DNA from: SAR86 cluster bacterium AG-447-A08
Lineage (GTDB): Bacteria > Pseudomonadota > Gammaproteobacteria > Magnimaribacterales > Magnimaribacteraceae
Length of the DNA stretch: 64,000 bases
Direction: 5' to 3'
Assembly: GCA_003212335.1 (NCBI GenBank)
Contig: QCQA01000003.1
Coordinates: 1-64,000 of the forward strand
In this document: piece after piece, positions 31,569 to 40,044 of the stretch
How positions within the stretch are numbered: position 1 is the stretch's first letter
Layout: every line of letters starts with the position of its first letter
Translations under genes and position numbers: made by a program
Notes under the pieces: model-generated
Told to the model about the DNA's origin: nothing
Database searches by the model: none
Seen by the model: the letters and a program-made list of their open reading frames with translations, nothing else

Positions 31569-32690
31569 ATGTCTAAAAAGGATTATTATGATGTTTTAGG
31601 TGTCTCTAAAGGAGCATCTGATGATGAATTAAAAAAGGCCTACAGAAAGTTGGCCATGAAGTATCATCCAGATAGAAATTCTGATGATCCCGCCGCTGCC
31701 GAGAAATTCAAAGAAGCTTCAGAGGCTTATGAAGTATTATCTGATACTGGTAAGAGAAGCGCTTATGATCAATTCGGCCATGATGGTGTCAATCCATCGG
31801 GTTTTGGAGGCGGAAGTTCACAAGGCTTTAACGATATTTTCGGAGATATCTTTGGAGATATATTTGGGGGCGGAGATCCATTTAGCAGAAGACAAAGGTC
31901 CAACAAAGGATCAGACCTACAGTACTCCATGACAATAGAGCTTGAAGACGCTGTTAGAGGGGTTACCGAAAAAATTGCTATACCTGCATTGGAAACCTGT
32001 GAACCATGTGGCGGTACAGGAGCAGGAGAAGGTAGTCAGCCCATAACGTGTGAATCTTGTGGCGGAGCTGGTCAAGTAAGAATGCAACAAGGTTTCTTCT
32101 CTGTAGCTCAAACCTGTGGCAGGTGCTCTGGTTCTGGCCAAATTATCAGCAACCCATGTAAATCCTGCAGAGGTCAGGGTCGAGTAGAGAAGCGTAAGAC
32201 TTTATCTGTAAAAATTCCTGCAGGTGTTGATACAGGAGATAGAATAAGACTATCTGGTGAGGGTGAAGCCGGAACAAATGGAGGACCTTCAGGAGATTTA
32301 TTTGTCCAAATCAAGGTTTTACCTCACGATGTTTTTGAAAGGGATGGAAAACATCTTTATTGTGAGGCACCAATAAGTTTTATAGATGCTGCTTTGGGAG
32401 GTGATATCCAAATTCCTACCTTAGATGGAAAGGTAAAAATAAAAATACCTGAAGGCACACAAACCGGAAAATTATTTAGGCTTAGAGGTAAGGGTATTAG
32501 TCCGATAAGAGGTGGATCTACAGGCGATCTTCTATGTAGGGCTGTAATAGAGACTCCTCAAAACCTCTCTAAGAATCAAAAGGAACTTTTGCGTGAATTC
32601 CAAGATTCAGTATCAAATAACTCTAAACAGAATCCTCTAAGAGAAGAATGGTTTTCTAAGGTAAAATCATTTTTTGATACAAATAATTAA
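31569..32690 (+). CDS. dnaJ: Chaperone DnaJ (Hsp40)
   Basis: Co-chaperone that delivers substrates to DnaK and stimulates its ATPase. 373 residues. The J domain has HPD at residues 33-35, followed by a Gly/Phe-rich stretch. The four zinc-finger repeats CxxCxGxG are all present ([32 protein letters not shown]). The C-terminal beta domains are standard. dapB starts six bases downstream. Confidence 0.99.
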   Translation: MSKKDYYDVLGVSKGASDDELKKAYRKLAMKYHPDRNSDDPAAAEKFKEASEAYEVLSDTGKRSAYDQFGHDGVNPSGFGGGSSQGFNDIFGDIFGDIFGGGDPFSRRQRSNKGSDLQYSMTIELEDAVRGVTEKIAIPALETCEPCGGTGAGEGSQPITCESCGGAGQVRMQQGFFSVAQTCGRCSGSGQIISNPCKSCRGQGRVEKRKTLSVKIPAGVDTGDRIRLSGEGEAGTNGGPSGDLFVQIKVLPHDVFERDGKHLYCEAPISFIDAALGGDIQIPTLDGKVKIKIPEGTQTGKLFRLRGKGISPIRGGSTGDLLCRAVIETPQNLSKNQKELLREFQDSVSNNSKQNPLREEWFSKVKSFFDTNN

Positions 32691-32696
32691 TCTAAA

Positions 32697-33437
32697 GTGA
32701 AACAAATATTCATTTCAGGCATTACCGGTAAGGTAGGCAAACTCCTTTCTACCCTTATCGTTAACGATAGTAACTTTAATCTTGTAGGTGGAAGTTGCAG
32801 CCCAAACAATAAATACTTGCAAAAGGATATAGGCGAACTCTTGCAAACTGCCGAAGTTGGCATAGAGGTATCAGATACTATTCCAGATACAGTTAACCCT
32901 GACGTCATAATTGATTTTTCTACACCTGAAGCCTCTATGAAAGTTTTGAAAGAGGCCGTATCAAGAAATATTCCTATCTTAATTGGAACAACAGGTTTCG
33001 AACCAAACCAGATTGAAGAAATTGAGCACTCAAGCAACAAAATAGCAATTTTGTTTGCACCTAACACCAGCTCTGGAATTGCTATTTTAAAATCTCTCCT
33101 CAATGAATCAAAAAAATTCTTTTCTAAAGAAAATAAATTTCAAATTAGCGAAACTCACCATACCGAAAAAAGAGATGCTCCTTCGGGTACCGCTCTTGAT
33201 ATTCAAAAAGAGCTATTGAATATTTTTCCTGATGCCAATTTAAAAATAGAGAGCTTCAGAGAAGGCGATAATCCAGGTGAACACACCGTGAGTATAGCTA
33301 TGGAAAATGAAGTCATTGAGTTAAGGCATATGGCTAAAGATAGGTCTATTTTTGCTTTGGGTGCTTTGAAAGGGGCTATGTGGCTATCGGAAAAACCAGC
33401 TGGTCTGTATCACATGCAAGATATTTATTCTTCTTGA
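32697..33437 (+). CDS. dapB: 4-hydroxy-tetrahydrodipicolinate reductase
   Basis: Reduces the product of DapA in lysine/diaminopimelate synthesis, using NAD(P)H. 246 residues from a GTG start. N-terminal dinucleotide motif GITGKVGKL, IDFSTPE, and the catalytic block ETHHTEKRDAPSGTALDI at about residues 152-169 with the active His and Lys. It is somewhat shorter than E. coli (273). Its place after dnaJ is known from several gammaproteobacteria. Confidence 0.96.
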   Translation: MKQIFISGITGKVGKLLSTLIVNDSNFNLVGGSCSPNNKYLQKDIGELLQTAEVGIEVSDTIPDTVNPDVIIDFSTPEASMKVLKEAVSRNIPILIGTTGFEPNQIEEIEHSSNKIAILFAPNTSSGIAILKSLLNESKKFFSKENKFQISETHHTEKRDAPSGTALDIQKELLNIFPDANLKIESFREGDNPGEHTVSIAMENEVIELRHMAKDRSIFALGALKGAMWLSEKPAGLYHMQDIYSS

Positions 33438-33450
33438 TTTAGAGGAAATA

Positions 33451-33459
33451 TGGTATAAA
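33451..33459 (+). promoter_or_regulatory. Extended -10 promoter of rpsB
   Basis: TGGTATAAA is an extended -10 element (TGn plus TATAAA at 33454-33459). A weak TTCTTG 17 bases upstream lies at the end of dapB. Transcription would start near 33466, giving a leader of about 140 bases. Confidence 0.5.
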
Positions 33460-33465
33460 GCTCAC

Positions 33466-33607
33466 CCTTAGGCGTAAGTCTAAAACGAAACACATGACAC
33501 TGTTTCAGATCTACGGTGCTAAAGATTGCTCATCTTTAGTAAGTTCTGTAAGTGCATGGAAGTATAACCAAAAGAATGTAATGTTCTTTACAATTTAAGG
33601 AGAGCAA
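33466..33607 (+). promoter_or_regulatory. rpsB 5' leader with two hairpins
   Basis: Non-coding stretch before rpsB. Hairpin 1: CTAAAGAT/ATCTTTAG (33519-33526 and 33532-33539), eight perfect base pairs with a five-base loop. Hairpin 2: AAAGAA/TTCTTT (33571-33576 and 33584-33589) just before the AAGGAG ribosome binding site. In enteric bacteria the rpsB leader is the S2 autoregulation site; a similar role here is an inference from position and structure. Confidence 0.5.
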
Positions 33608-34552
33608 ATGGCTGAAATATCGCTAGAACAAATGCTACAAGCTGGTGTCCACTTCGGACATCAAACCAAATATTGGAACCCAAAAATGGAACAGCACATT
33701 TTTGGTGTCAGGAATAAAATTCACATAATTAATTTAGAGCACACGGTTGAGATGATCAAACCGGCGCTTAAGTTCATTGAAGGTGTTGCAGCTAAGAATA
33801 ATAAAATTCTCTTCGTTGGCACTAAAAGAACTGCAACAGATATTATTAAAAATGAAGCGATTAGATGCTCCATGCCATATGTAAATGAAAGATGGCTAGG
33901 CGGCATGCTAACGAACTATAAGACTATAAGATCATCAATAACTAGACTGGAAAACTTATTGAGACAAAAGGAAGATGGAACTTTCAACAAGCTTACCAAG
34001 AAAGAAGGTTTAAAAATTCAAAGAGATATAGATAGATTACAAAAATCTATTGGGGGAGTAACAGAAATGGGTGGACTTCCTGATGCTCTCTTCATAATTG
34101 ATGTAAAGCGCGAATCTATAGCAGTTTCAGAAGCCAGTAAAATGGGTATACCAATAGTTGGTATTGTTGATTCTAATAGCAATCCAGAAGGTATTGACTA
34201 TGTTGTACCGGGTAATGATGATTCAATTAGGTCCATAGCATTATTTACTGAAGCAGTAGCTGATGCCTGCTTAAAAGGCTCAAAAGCGGCAACTGGTCTC
34301 AAACAGGAAGAACCTCAGTCAGGCCCTGCAATAGTCAGAAAGGTGGATGCTAGCGAATCCCAAGATCAGAAGCCTGAGGCCTCAAAAGAAGATGATGAGG
34401 CTCAATCTGAAGAAATGGTTGTTGAGAAACCACTGGAACAAGAAGCAGAACCAGATAAAGACACTTCTGTAACTGAAGAATCAGTTACAGAGCAAGCTTC
34501 AGAAGCATCAACTTCTGATGAAGATATAAAAGAAGAAAAGGAAGAGGATTAA
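33608..34552 (+). CDS. rpsB: 30S ribosomal protein S2 with long acidic C-terminal extension
   Basis: Small-subunit protein that docks S1. 314 residues, against 241 in E. coli. The core is canonical: [56 protein letters not shown]. After about residue 240 there is an acidic, low-complexity tail of about 75 residues rich in Glu, Asp, Ser and Thr, ending KEEKEED. The tail has no recognisable domain. Good AAGGAG ribosome binding site. Confidence 0.98.
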   Translation: MAEISLEQMLQAGVHFGHQTKYWNPKMEQHIFGVRNKIHIINLEHTVEMIKPALKFIEGVAAKNNKILFVGTKRTATDIIKNEAIRCSMPYVNERWLGGMLTNYKTIRSSITRLENLLRQKEDGTFNKLTKKEGLKIQRDIDRLQKSIGGVTEMGGLPDALFIIDVKRESIAVSEASKMGIPIVGIVDSNSNPEGIDYVVPGNDDSIRSIALFTEAVADACLKGSKAATGLKQEEPQSGPAIVRKVDASESQDQKPEASKEDDEAQSEEMVVEKPLEQEAEPDKDTSVTEESVTEQASEASTSDEDIKEEKEED

Positions 34553-34554
34553 AT

Positions 34555-35412
34555 ATGAGTGCTATTTCAGCTTCACAAGTTAAAGAATTAAGAGAAAAAA
34601 CTGGTCTAGGTTTAATGGACTGCAAAAAAGCTCTAGAAGGTGCCAATGGTGATATGGAGTTAGCGATTGAAGAACTCAGAAAAACCAGCGGTGTAAAAGC
34701 TAGTAAAAAATCAGGAAGGTCTGCTGCAGATGGCTTAATAGGTATTGAAAGTAAAGCACAAGATATTTTTATGATAGAAGTTAATTGCGAGACAGACTTC
34801 GTTGCAAGAGATGATTCTTTTGTAGCTTTTACAAATGAAACTCTTCAAGCTTATGCAGAAAATCCTGAAAGCTCATTAGAAGAGTTGCTTAACAACGGAA
34901 TAGAAGACAACAGAGAAAAGCTGGTGCAGAAATTAGGTGAGAATATTGTCGTAAGAAGAGTTGCAAAAACGCAAAATTCGTCAGCTGTAGGATCTTATTT
35001 GCATAGTAATCAAAAAATTGGATGCATCGTTTCTTTAGATGGTGGAGATGAGTCTTTGGCTAATGATATAGCCATGCATGCAGCTGCAACTGACCCAATG
35101 GCCATTTCTCCTTCAGACATACCTGAAGAAATTGTTGCTAAGGAAAGAGAAATTTTCAAAGCCCAATCTGAAGAATCCGGCAAACCTCCTGAGATTATTG
35201 AAAAGATGATAGAAGGTAAAGTCTCAAAATTTTTAGCTGAAGTCAGTTTAACTGAACAAGATTTTGTAAAAGATCCTAATACAAAAATTTCTCAGCTTCT
35301 TAAAGACAATAATGCTAATATTTTAAGTTTCACTAGATACGAAGTTGGAGAAGGGATAGAAGTTGAGAAAGTAGATTTTGCTAGCGAAGTCATGTCTCAA
35401 ATTGAAGGCTAA
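34555..35412 (+). CDS. tsf: Elongation factor Ts
   Basis: Guanine-nucleotide exchange factor for EF-Tu. 285 residues. N-terminal UBA-like domain VKELREKTGLGLMDCKKALEGANGD, followed by MIEVNCETDFVARDDSF, the TDFV signature that contacts EF-Tu. Starts two bases after rpsB. The next gene starts on the base after its stop and is frr, not pyrH. Confidence 0.98.
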   Translation: MSAISASQVKELREKTGLGLMDCKKALEGANGDMELAIEELRKTSGVKASKKSGRSAADGLIGIESKAQDIFMIEVNCETDFVARDDSFVAFTNETLQAYAENPESSLEELLNNGIEDNREKLVQKLGENIVVRRVAKTQNSSAVGSYLHSNQKIGCIVSLDGGDESLANDIAMHAAATDPMAISPSDIPEEIVAKEREIFKAQSEESGKPPEIIEKMIEGKVSKFLAEVSLTEQDFVKDPNTKISQLLKDNNANILSFTRYEVGEGIEVEKVDFASEVMSQIEG

Positions 35413-35970
35413 ATGTTAAACGAAATTGTTGAAGATGCCCAAGCTGGCATGGAAAAGAGCTTAAGTGCTCTAGATGTTGCTTTTAAGAAAATTAGAACAG
35501 GTAGAGCAACCCCGTCTTTATTAGATAGCATTAAAGTTGATTACTACGAAAAACTCACCCCACTTGCTCAGGTAGCTAGCATAAGCATTGAAGATGCTAA
35601 GACGTTAGCTATCGTCCCATGGGAAAAAGGCATTGTTCAACAAATAGAGAAGGCTATCTCTGAATCTGATCTCGGTCTAAACCCAGCCACTTCAGGGGAT
35701 ACTATTCGCGTGATTCTTCCTGATCTCACGGAGGAGACTAGAAAAGACTTCATAAAAAAAGCAAAAGCTGATGCAGAAAATGCAAAAGTCTCTATTAGAA
35801 ATGTTAGAAGGGAAGGAAACTCTCAACTTAAGGAGTTTCTAAAAGAGAAAGAGATATCCCAAGACGAAGAAAGGCAAGGCGAAGAATTAATCCAGAAACT
35901 TACCGATTCTTTTGTCGAAAAAGTAGATATAGCACTGGAAGCGAAAGAAAAAGATCTACTAGACTTCTAA
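35413..35970 (+). CDS. frr: Ribosome recycling factor
   Basis: Splits post-termination ribosomes with EF-G. 185 residues, as in E. coli. Conserved FKKIRTGRATPSLLDSIKVDYY, GNTIRV-like GDTIRVILPDLTEETRKDF and RNVRREGN are present. It immediately follows tsf; in most gammaproteobacteria pyrH stands between them. Confidence 0.98.
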   Translation: MLNEIVEDAQAGMEKSLSALDVAFKKIRTGRATPSLLDSIKVDYYEKLTPLAQVASISIEDAKTLAIVPWEKGIVQQIEKAISESDLGLNPATSGDTIRVILPDLTEETRKDFIKKAKADAENAKVSIRNVRREGNSQLKEFLKEKEISQDEERQGEELIQKLTDSFVEKVDIALEAKEKDLLDF

Positions 35971-35979
35971 ATCTTTAAA

Positions 35980-36705
35980 ATGGAAGGTAACAACACTGAA
36001 ACCTTACCTCAACATGTTGCTATTATTATGGATGGCAATAATAGATGGGCCACAGAAAGAAACCTACCAGGCGTTGCTGGACATAAAGAAGGAGTAAAGA
36101 GGGCTAGAGAGGCTGTCGAGTACGCTGTTCAAAAAGGGCTCTCTACCTTGACCTTATTTGCTTTCAGCAGTGAAAACTGGGGAAGATCATCAGAAGAGGT
36201 AAATTTACTTATGAGGCTTCTAAATACCGCTCTTCGAGAGGAGGTTCCTAATCTAGTAAAGAATTCTGTTCAATTAAGCTTCATTGGGGATTTGACCCAA
36301 TTTGATAAAGACTTAATCGATCAAATGAAGAGATCTGAGGAATTAACCAGTTGTGACCCTAAAGTAAAAAAATTAGATTTGGTAGTTGCCGCCAGTTATG
36401 GGGGAAGGTGGGACATAGTAAATGCCATACAAAAACTACAAGAGTCTTCACCTAACGAAACTATAACTGAAGATATTTTTAGTAGTTATTTATCAACTTC
36501 TGCCTTCGAGGATCCTGACTTGTGCATAAGAACAGGTAACGAGCTTAGAGTGAGTAACTTTTTACTATGGCAATTGGCTTATTCTGAATTATATTTTCCA
36601 AATATTCTTTGGCCTGATTTTGATGATAATCAATTTGAATATGCTTTGAAGGAATACTCTAAAAGAACAAGGCGTTTTGGCGATAAATCAAATTTTAAGC
36701 AATAA
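35980..36705 (+). CDS. uppS: Undecaprenyl diphosphate synthase (cis-prenyltransferase)
   Basis: Adds eight IPP units in cis to farnesyl diphosphate to make the C55 carrier lipid for peptidoglycan and LPS. 241 residues. Catalytic Asp18 in IIMDGNNRWA, TLFAFSSENWGR, and the C-terminal SNFLLWQLAYSELYF are typical. Position frr-uppS-cdsA-dxr is the standard gammaproteobacterial order. Confidence 0.98.
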   Translation: MEGNNTETLPQHVAIIMDGNNRWATERNLPGVAGHKEGVKRAREAVEYAVQKGLSTLTLFAFSSENWGRSSEEVNLLMRLLNTALREEVPNLVKNSVQLSFIGDLTQFDKDLIDQMKRSEELTSCDPKVKKLDLVVAASYGGRWDIVNAIQKLQESSPNETITEDIFSSYLSTSAFEDPDLCIRTGNELRVSNFLLWQLAYSELYFPNILWPDFDDNQFEYALKEYSKRTRRFGDKSNFKQ

Positions 36706-37521
36706 ATGTTAAGACAAAGAATAATTAGTGCAGCAATATTAGCTTTCGTAATAGGCTTGCTAGTTTACTTTTTAAGAGATGACTTCTTAACTTATCTAGT
36801 TGCTCTTATTGCATCAATCTCCCTTTTAGAATTCTTAAGAGTAAGGTTTTCAAACTTAACCTCTATATTTATTCTGATTTTTTTTCTGATACTAATGTCA
36901 GTTACACATTTAACTTTTTTTAGTTATTTGTTTATAACTCTTAGTGTGGTGTTGTACCTAGTTTCTGCAATATTTATTTTAAGCTTCCCATTAAATAAAA
37001 CTCTACTAAAAAATACTTTTGTCTGGGCTTGCTCAGGCTTGATTATCCATCTTGGATTCTATGCATCTATTTTTCAGATAATTTCTCAAGAGGACTTAAG
37101 CCAATTTTCACTAAGCATACTAAATGAGAGGTTTTTAATCTTTTATATTATTCTGATAAGTATCTTAATGGATAGTATTGCTTATTTTGCAGGCAAGCGT
37201 TTAGGAAAGAGACCTTTCATTAATAACGTAAGTCCAAATAAAACGATGGAAGGATTTTTGACAGCAATTATCGTAACACCACTACTCCTATTTTTTTCAT
37301 CACAAGGAATGTTTGCAATATCAGTTTTGACAACTATATTTTTATTATTTACGGTCGCAATCTTTTCAGTTATTGGTGATGCTTTTGCAAGTATGATGAA
37401 AAGAGTAATAGAAATAAAAGATTTTTCGAATTTGATACCAGGTCATGGAGGGCTGTTTGATAGACTTGACAGTCATATTGCCGCCTTTCCTTGTTTTATA
37501 TTTCTTATAAACTTATTTTAG
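36706..37521 (+). CDS. cdsA: Phosphatidate cytidylyltransferase
   Basis: Makes CDP-diacylglycerol for all phospholipids, in the inner membrane. 271 residues and about eight hydrophobic helices. The family signature occupies the C-terminal part: SxxxR-type GDAFASMMKRVIEIKDFSNLIPGHGGLFDRLDSH, with the metal-binding Asp residues. The gene abuts uppS with no spacer. Confidence 0.96.
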   Translation: MLRQRIISAAILAFVIGLLVYFLRDDFLTYLVALIASISLLEFLRVRFSNLTSIFILIFFLILMSVTHLTFFSYLFITLSVVLYLVSAIFILSFPLNKTLLKNTFVWACSGLIIHLGFYASIFQIISQEDLSQFSLSILNERFLIFYIILISILMDSIAYFAGKRLGKRPFINNVSPNKTMEGFLTAIIVTPLLLFFSSQGMFAISVLTTIFLLFTVAIFSVIGDAFASMMKRVIEIKDFSNLIPGHGGLFDRLDSHIAAFPCFIFLINLF

Positions 37522-37524
37522 TTA

Positions 37525-38682
37525 ATGAAGAACGTAGCTATCTTAGGTTCTACTGGTTCTGTTGGTAAATCAACCTTAGAAGTAATAAAGCAAAATAAAG
37601 ATAAATTTTGTATAGAACTTCTCACTGCTCATACAAATTATGAGCTGATGATAGAGCAGTACAATGAATTTTCTCCAAGATATATTTATCTAGAAGACCC
37701 TTCTGCTCAGAAATCTTTTATAGACAGAGTAGGAAGCATTAACAAAGAGACTGCATTACTAACCAGTGAAAATGAATTAAATAATGTCTTAAGCTCAGAT
37801 GCTACAGAGATAGTTGTTGCGGCAATGGTAGGTGTTGCAGGATTGAAACCGGTTTATCAGGCAGTGAAACATAAGAAGAAGGTTTTATTGGCTAATAAAG
37901 AATCTTATGTAGTGGCTGGTGAAATATTAAATAATTTATCTCAAGAGTCTGGTTCTACTATTTTTCCGATAGATAGTGAACACAGCGCAGTCCATCAATG
38001 TCTGCAAGGTGTAAAAGACCAAAAGTCCGTATCTAGAATTATCTTAACAGGTTCTGGCGGACCTTTTTTGAATAGAGAAATAAGCGACTTTGAAAATATC
38101 ACTCCTAAGGAGGCTATATCACATCCTGTATGGAATATGGGAGATAAGATATCAGTTGATTCCTCAACAATGATGAATAAATGTTTAGAGATAATAGAGG
38201 CAAGATGGCTATTTCAAACAAAGAATATTGATGTTTTGATACATCCGGAAGGAATTATCCACTCTTTAGTTGAGTTCACAGATAATTCGATGTTGGCTCA
38301 ACTTTCAGTTCCTGATATGAAAATTCCTATAGCTTATGGACTTGGATACCCCAGTAAAATACATTCTGGCTCGAGCTCCATTAATTTTGAGGAAATAAGT
38401 TCTCTAACCCTTAAAAAACCTGATCTTCAGAAATTTCCAGCTTTAAATTTAGCTAAAAGCTGTATAGATATTGGAGGTACAAGTTTCGCAATACTAAATG
38501 CAGCGAACGAAGAGTGTGTTGCAGCTTTCTTAGCTGGTAAAATAACCTACCTAGATATCTATCAAATAGTTTCTAAAGTTTTGGATAATTCAACTATTAA
38601 TGATGTCAAAGAATTAAATGATATTTTTGAAGCTGATGAAAGATCTAGATCAACAACTAAAGAACTTATAAACAAAATTTAA
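37525..38682 (+). CDS. dxr: 1-deoxy-D-xylulose 5-phosphate reductoisomerase
   Basis: Second step of the MEP pathway of isoprenoid synthesis, feeding UppS and IspB. 385 residues. NADPH motif LGSTGSVGKSTLEV at residues 7-20, LLANKESYVV, the metal and substrate site PIDSEHSAVHQCLQG, and SGGPF. Between cdsA and rseP with gaps of three and zero bases. Confidence 0.98.
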   Translation: MKNVAILGSTGSVGKSTLEVIKQNKDKFCIELLTAHTNYELMIEQYNEFSPRYIYLEDPSAQKSFIDRVGSINKETALLTSENELNNVLSSDATEIVVAAMVGVAGLKPVYQAVKHKKKVLLANKESYVVAGEILNNLSQESGSTIFPIDSEHSAVHQCLQGVKDQKSVSRIILTGSGGPFLNREISDFENITPKEAISHPVWNMGDKISVDSSTMMNKCLEIIEARWLFQTKNIDVLIHPEGIIHSLVEFTDNSMLAQLSVPDMKIPIAYGLGYPSKIHSGSSSINFEEISSLTLKKPDLQKFPALNLAKSCIDIGGTSFAILNAANEECVAAFLAGKITYLDIYQIVSKVLDNSTINDVKELNDIFEADERSRSTTKELINKI

Positions 38683-40044
38683 ATGGATATTTTATTTACT
38701 ATATTTTCTTTTATTTTGCTAATTAGCATCATTGTTGGCATCCATGAGCTTGGCCATTTTTTAACTGCACGATTCTTTAATATCCATGTTCTAAAATTTA
38801 AGATAGGCTTTGGTAAGGAATTATTTTCTTTTGAAGACAATAGGAACTGTAATTATTCCTTTGGAATTCTCCCCTTAGGCGGATATGTTCAAATGTTAGG
38901 AGAAAATAATCCTATTCAAGAAGGATCTGAAGAAAATCTAAAGGACAAGAAATCTTACCTTCAGGCATCCGCAGGTGAAAGAGCGGCAGTTACTTTTGCC
39001 GGCCCCTTAGCGAATTTCCTACTTGCAGTATTTGTATATTTTTTCTTGGCTATGGTAGGAACTACTCAACTATCACCTTTTATAGGAGAAGTTGCTGAGG
39101 ACAGCCTTGCTGAAAAATCTGGAATATCTGTAAAAGATAAAATTCTTGAGATAGATCAATCTTCTGTAGAAGTTTTCAATGATATAAATTTAATTCTTTC
39201 TAATAGGATAGGCGATACGGGTTATATAAACATAAAGTATTTAAATAATGACATTGAACAGGTCACTTCCATACCGATTGATAATTGGCTCTCTGGAGAT
39301 GATCAAGTTACACCTAGCTCAGCTTTAGGATTACAGCCTTTGTTACCCGCCGTTGTTGGACAGCTACAGGACGAAGGGCCAGCTTCTGTCTACGGATTAA
39401 GAGAAGGAGATTTAATTCAGTCAATAAATGGTGTTGAGATATTAACTTGGCAGGATCTTTCTCGAGTACTAAGTCGTTTACCTAACGAACTCATCTCAAT
39501 TGTATTAAAAAGGGCAAATGATTCAAAAAAAATCATGTTGCAGACTTCAAGTTACATTGATGATGAAGGCATAGAAAGAGGAAGAATAGGAATTATTGCC
39601 TCTACCGATTTAAATCAATGGCCGTCTAACTACACTGTTGAAAAAAAGGAAAATTTGTTTTCCGCATTATTAGTTGGCTTCCAGAATACTTATCGATATA
39701 CAGTCCTTATTATCGGTTCGATTGGAAAAATGATTAGTGGTTCTATTTCAGCTGATAATCTAGGAGGACCAATTCAGATTTCTGTTCTCGCGGGATCTGC
39801 AGCAAAAGCTGGATACGTTACCTTTCTATCCATGGTAGCATTGCTTAGCATTAATCTAGGATTATTAAATCTCTTGCCTATACCAATCTTAGATGGTGGT
39901 CAGTTATTAATGATTGCTATTGAAAAACTCAAAGGATCTCCAGTTTCTGAAATAGCTCTAGAATATTCAATGAGGGTAGGGATAGTGCTGGTAGTAAGTT
40001 TAATGATATTTGCATTTGTAAATGATATTGCAAGACTAATCTGA
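38683..40044 (+). CDS. rseP: Site-2 metalloprotease RseP
   Basis: Intramembrane zinc protease; in E. coli it cleaves RseA to release sigma-E and removes signal-peptide remnants. 453 residues. HELGH at residues 21-25 gives the zinc site, and the second motif is LLPIPILDGGQ near the C-terminus. Two PDZ-like regions lie between (about 110-200 and 215-290). Overlaps bamA by one base (TGATG). Confidence 0.97.
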   Translation: MDILFTIFSFILLISIIVGIHELGHFLTARFFNIHVLKFKIGFGKELFSFEDNRNCNYSFGILPLGGYVQMLGENNPIQEGSEENLKDKKSYLQASAGERAAVTFAGPLANFLLAVFVYFFLAMVGTTQLSPFIGEVAEDSLAEKSGISVKDKILEIDQSSVEVFNDINLILSNRIGDTGYINIKYLNNDIEQVTSIPIDNWLSGDDQVTPSSALGLQPLLPAVVGQLQDEGPASVYGLREGDLIQSINGVEILTWQDLSRVLSRLPNELISIVLKRANDSKKIMLQTSSYIDDEGIERGRIGIIASTDLNQWPSNYTVEKKENLFSALLVGFQNTYRYTVLIIGSIGKMISGSISADNLGGPIQISVLAGSAAKAGYVTFLSMVALLSINLGLLNLLPIPILDGGQLLMIAIEKLKGSPVSEIALEYSMRVGIVLVVSLMIFAFVNDIARLI

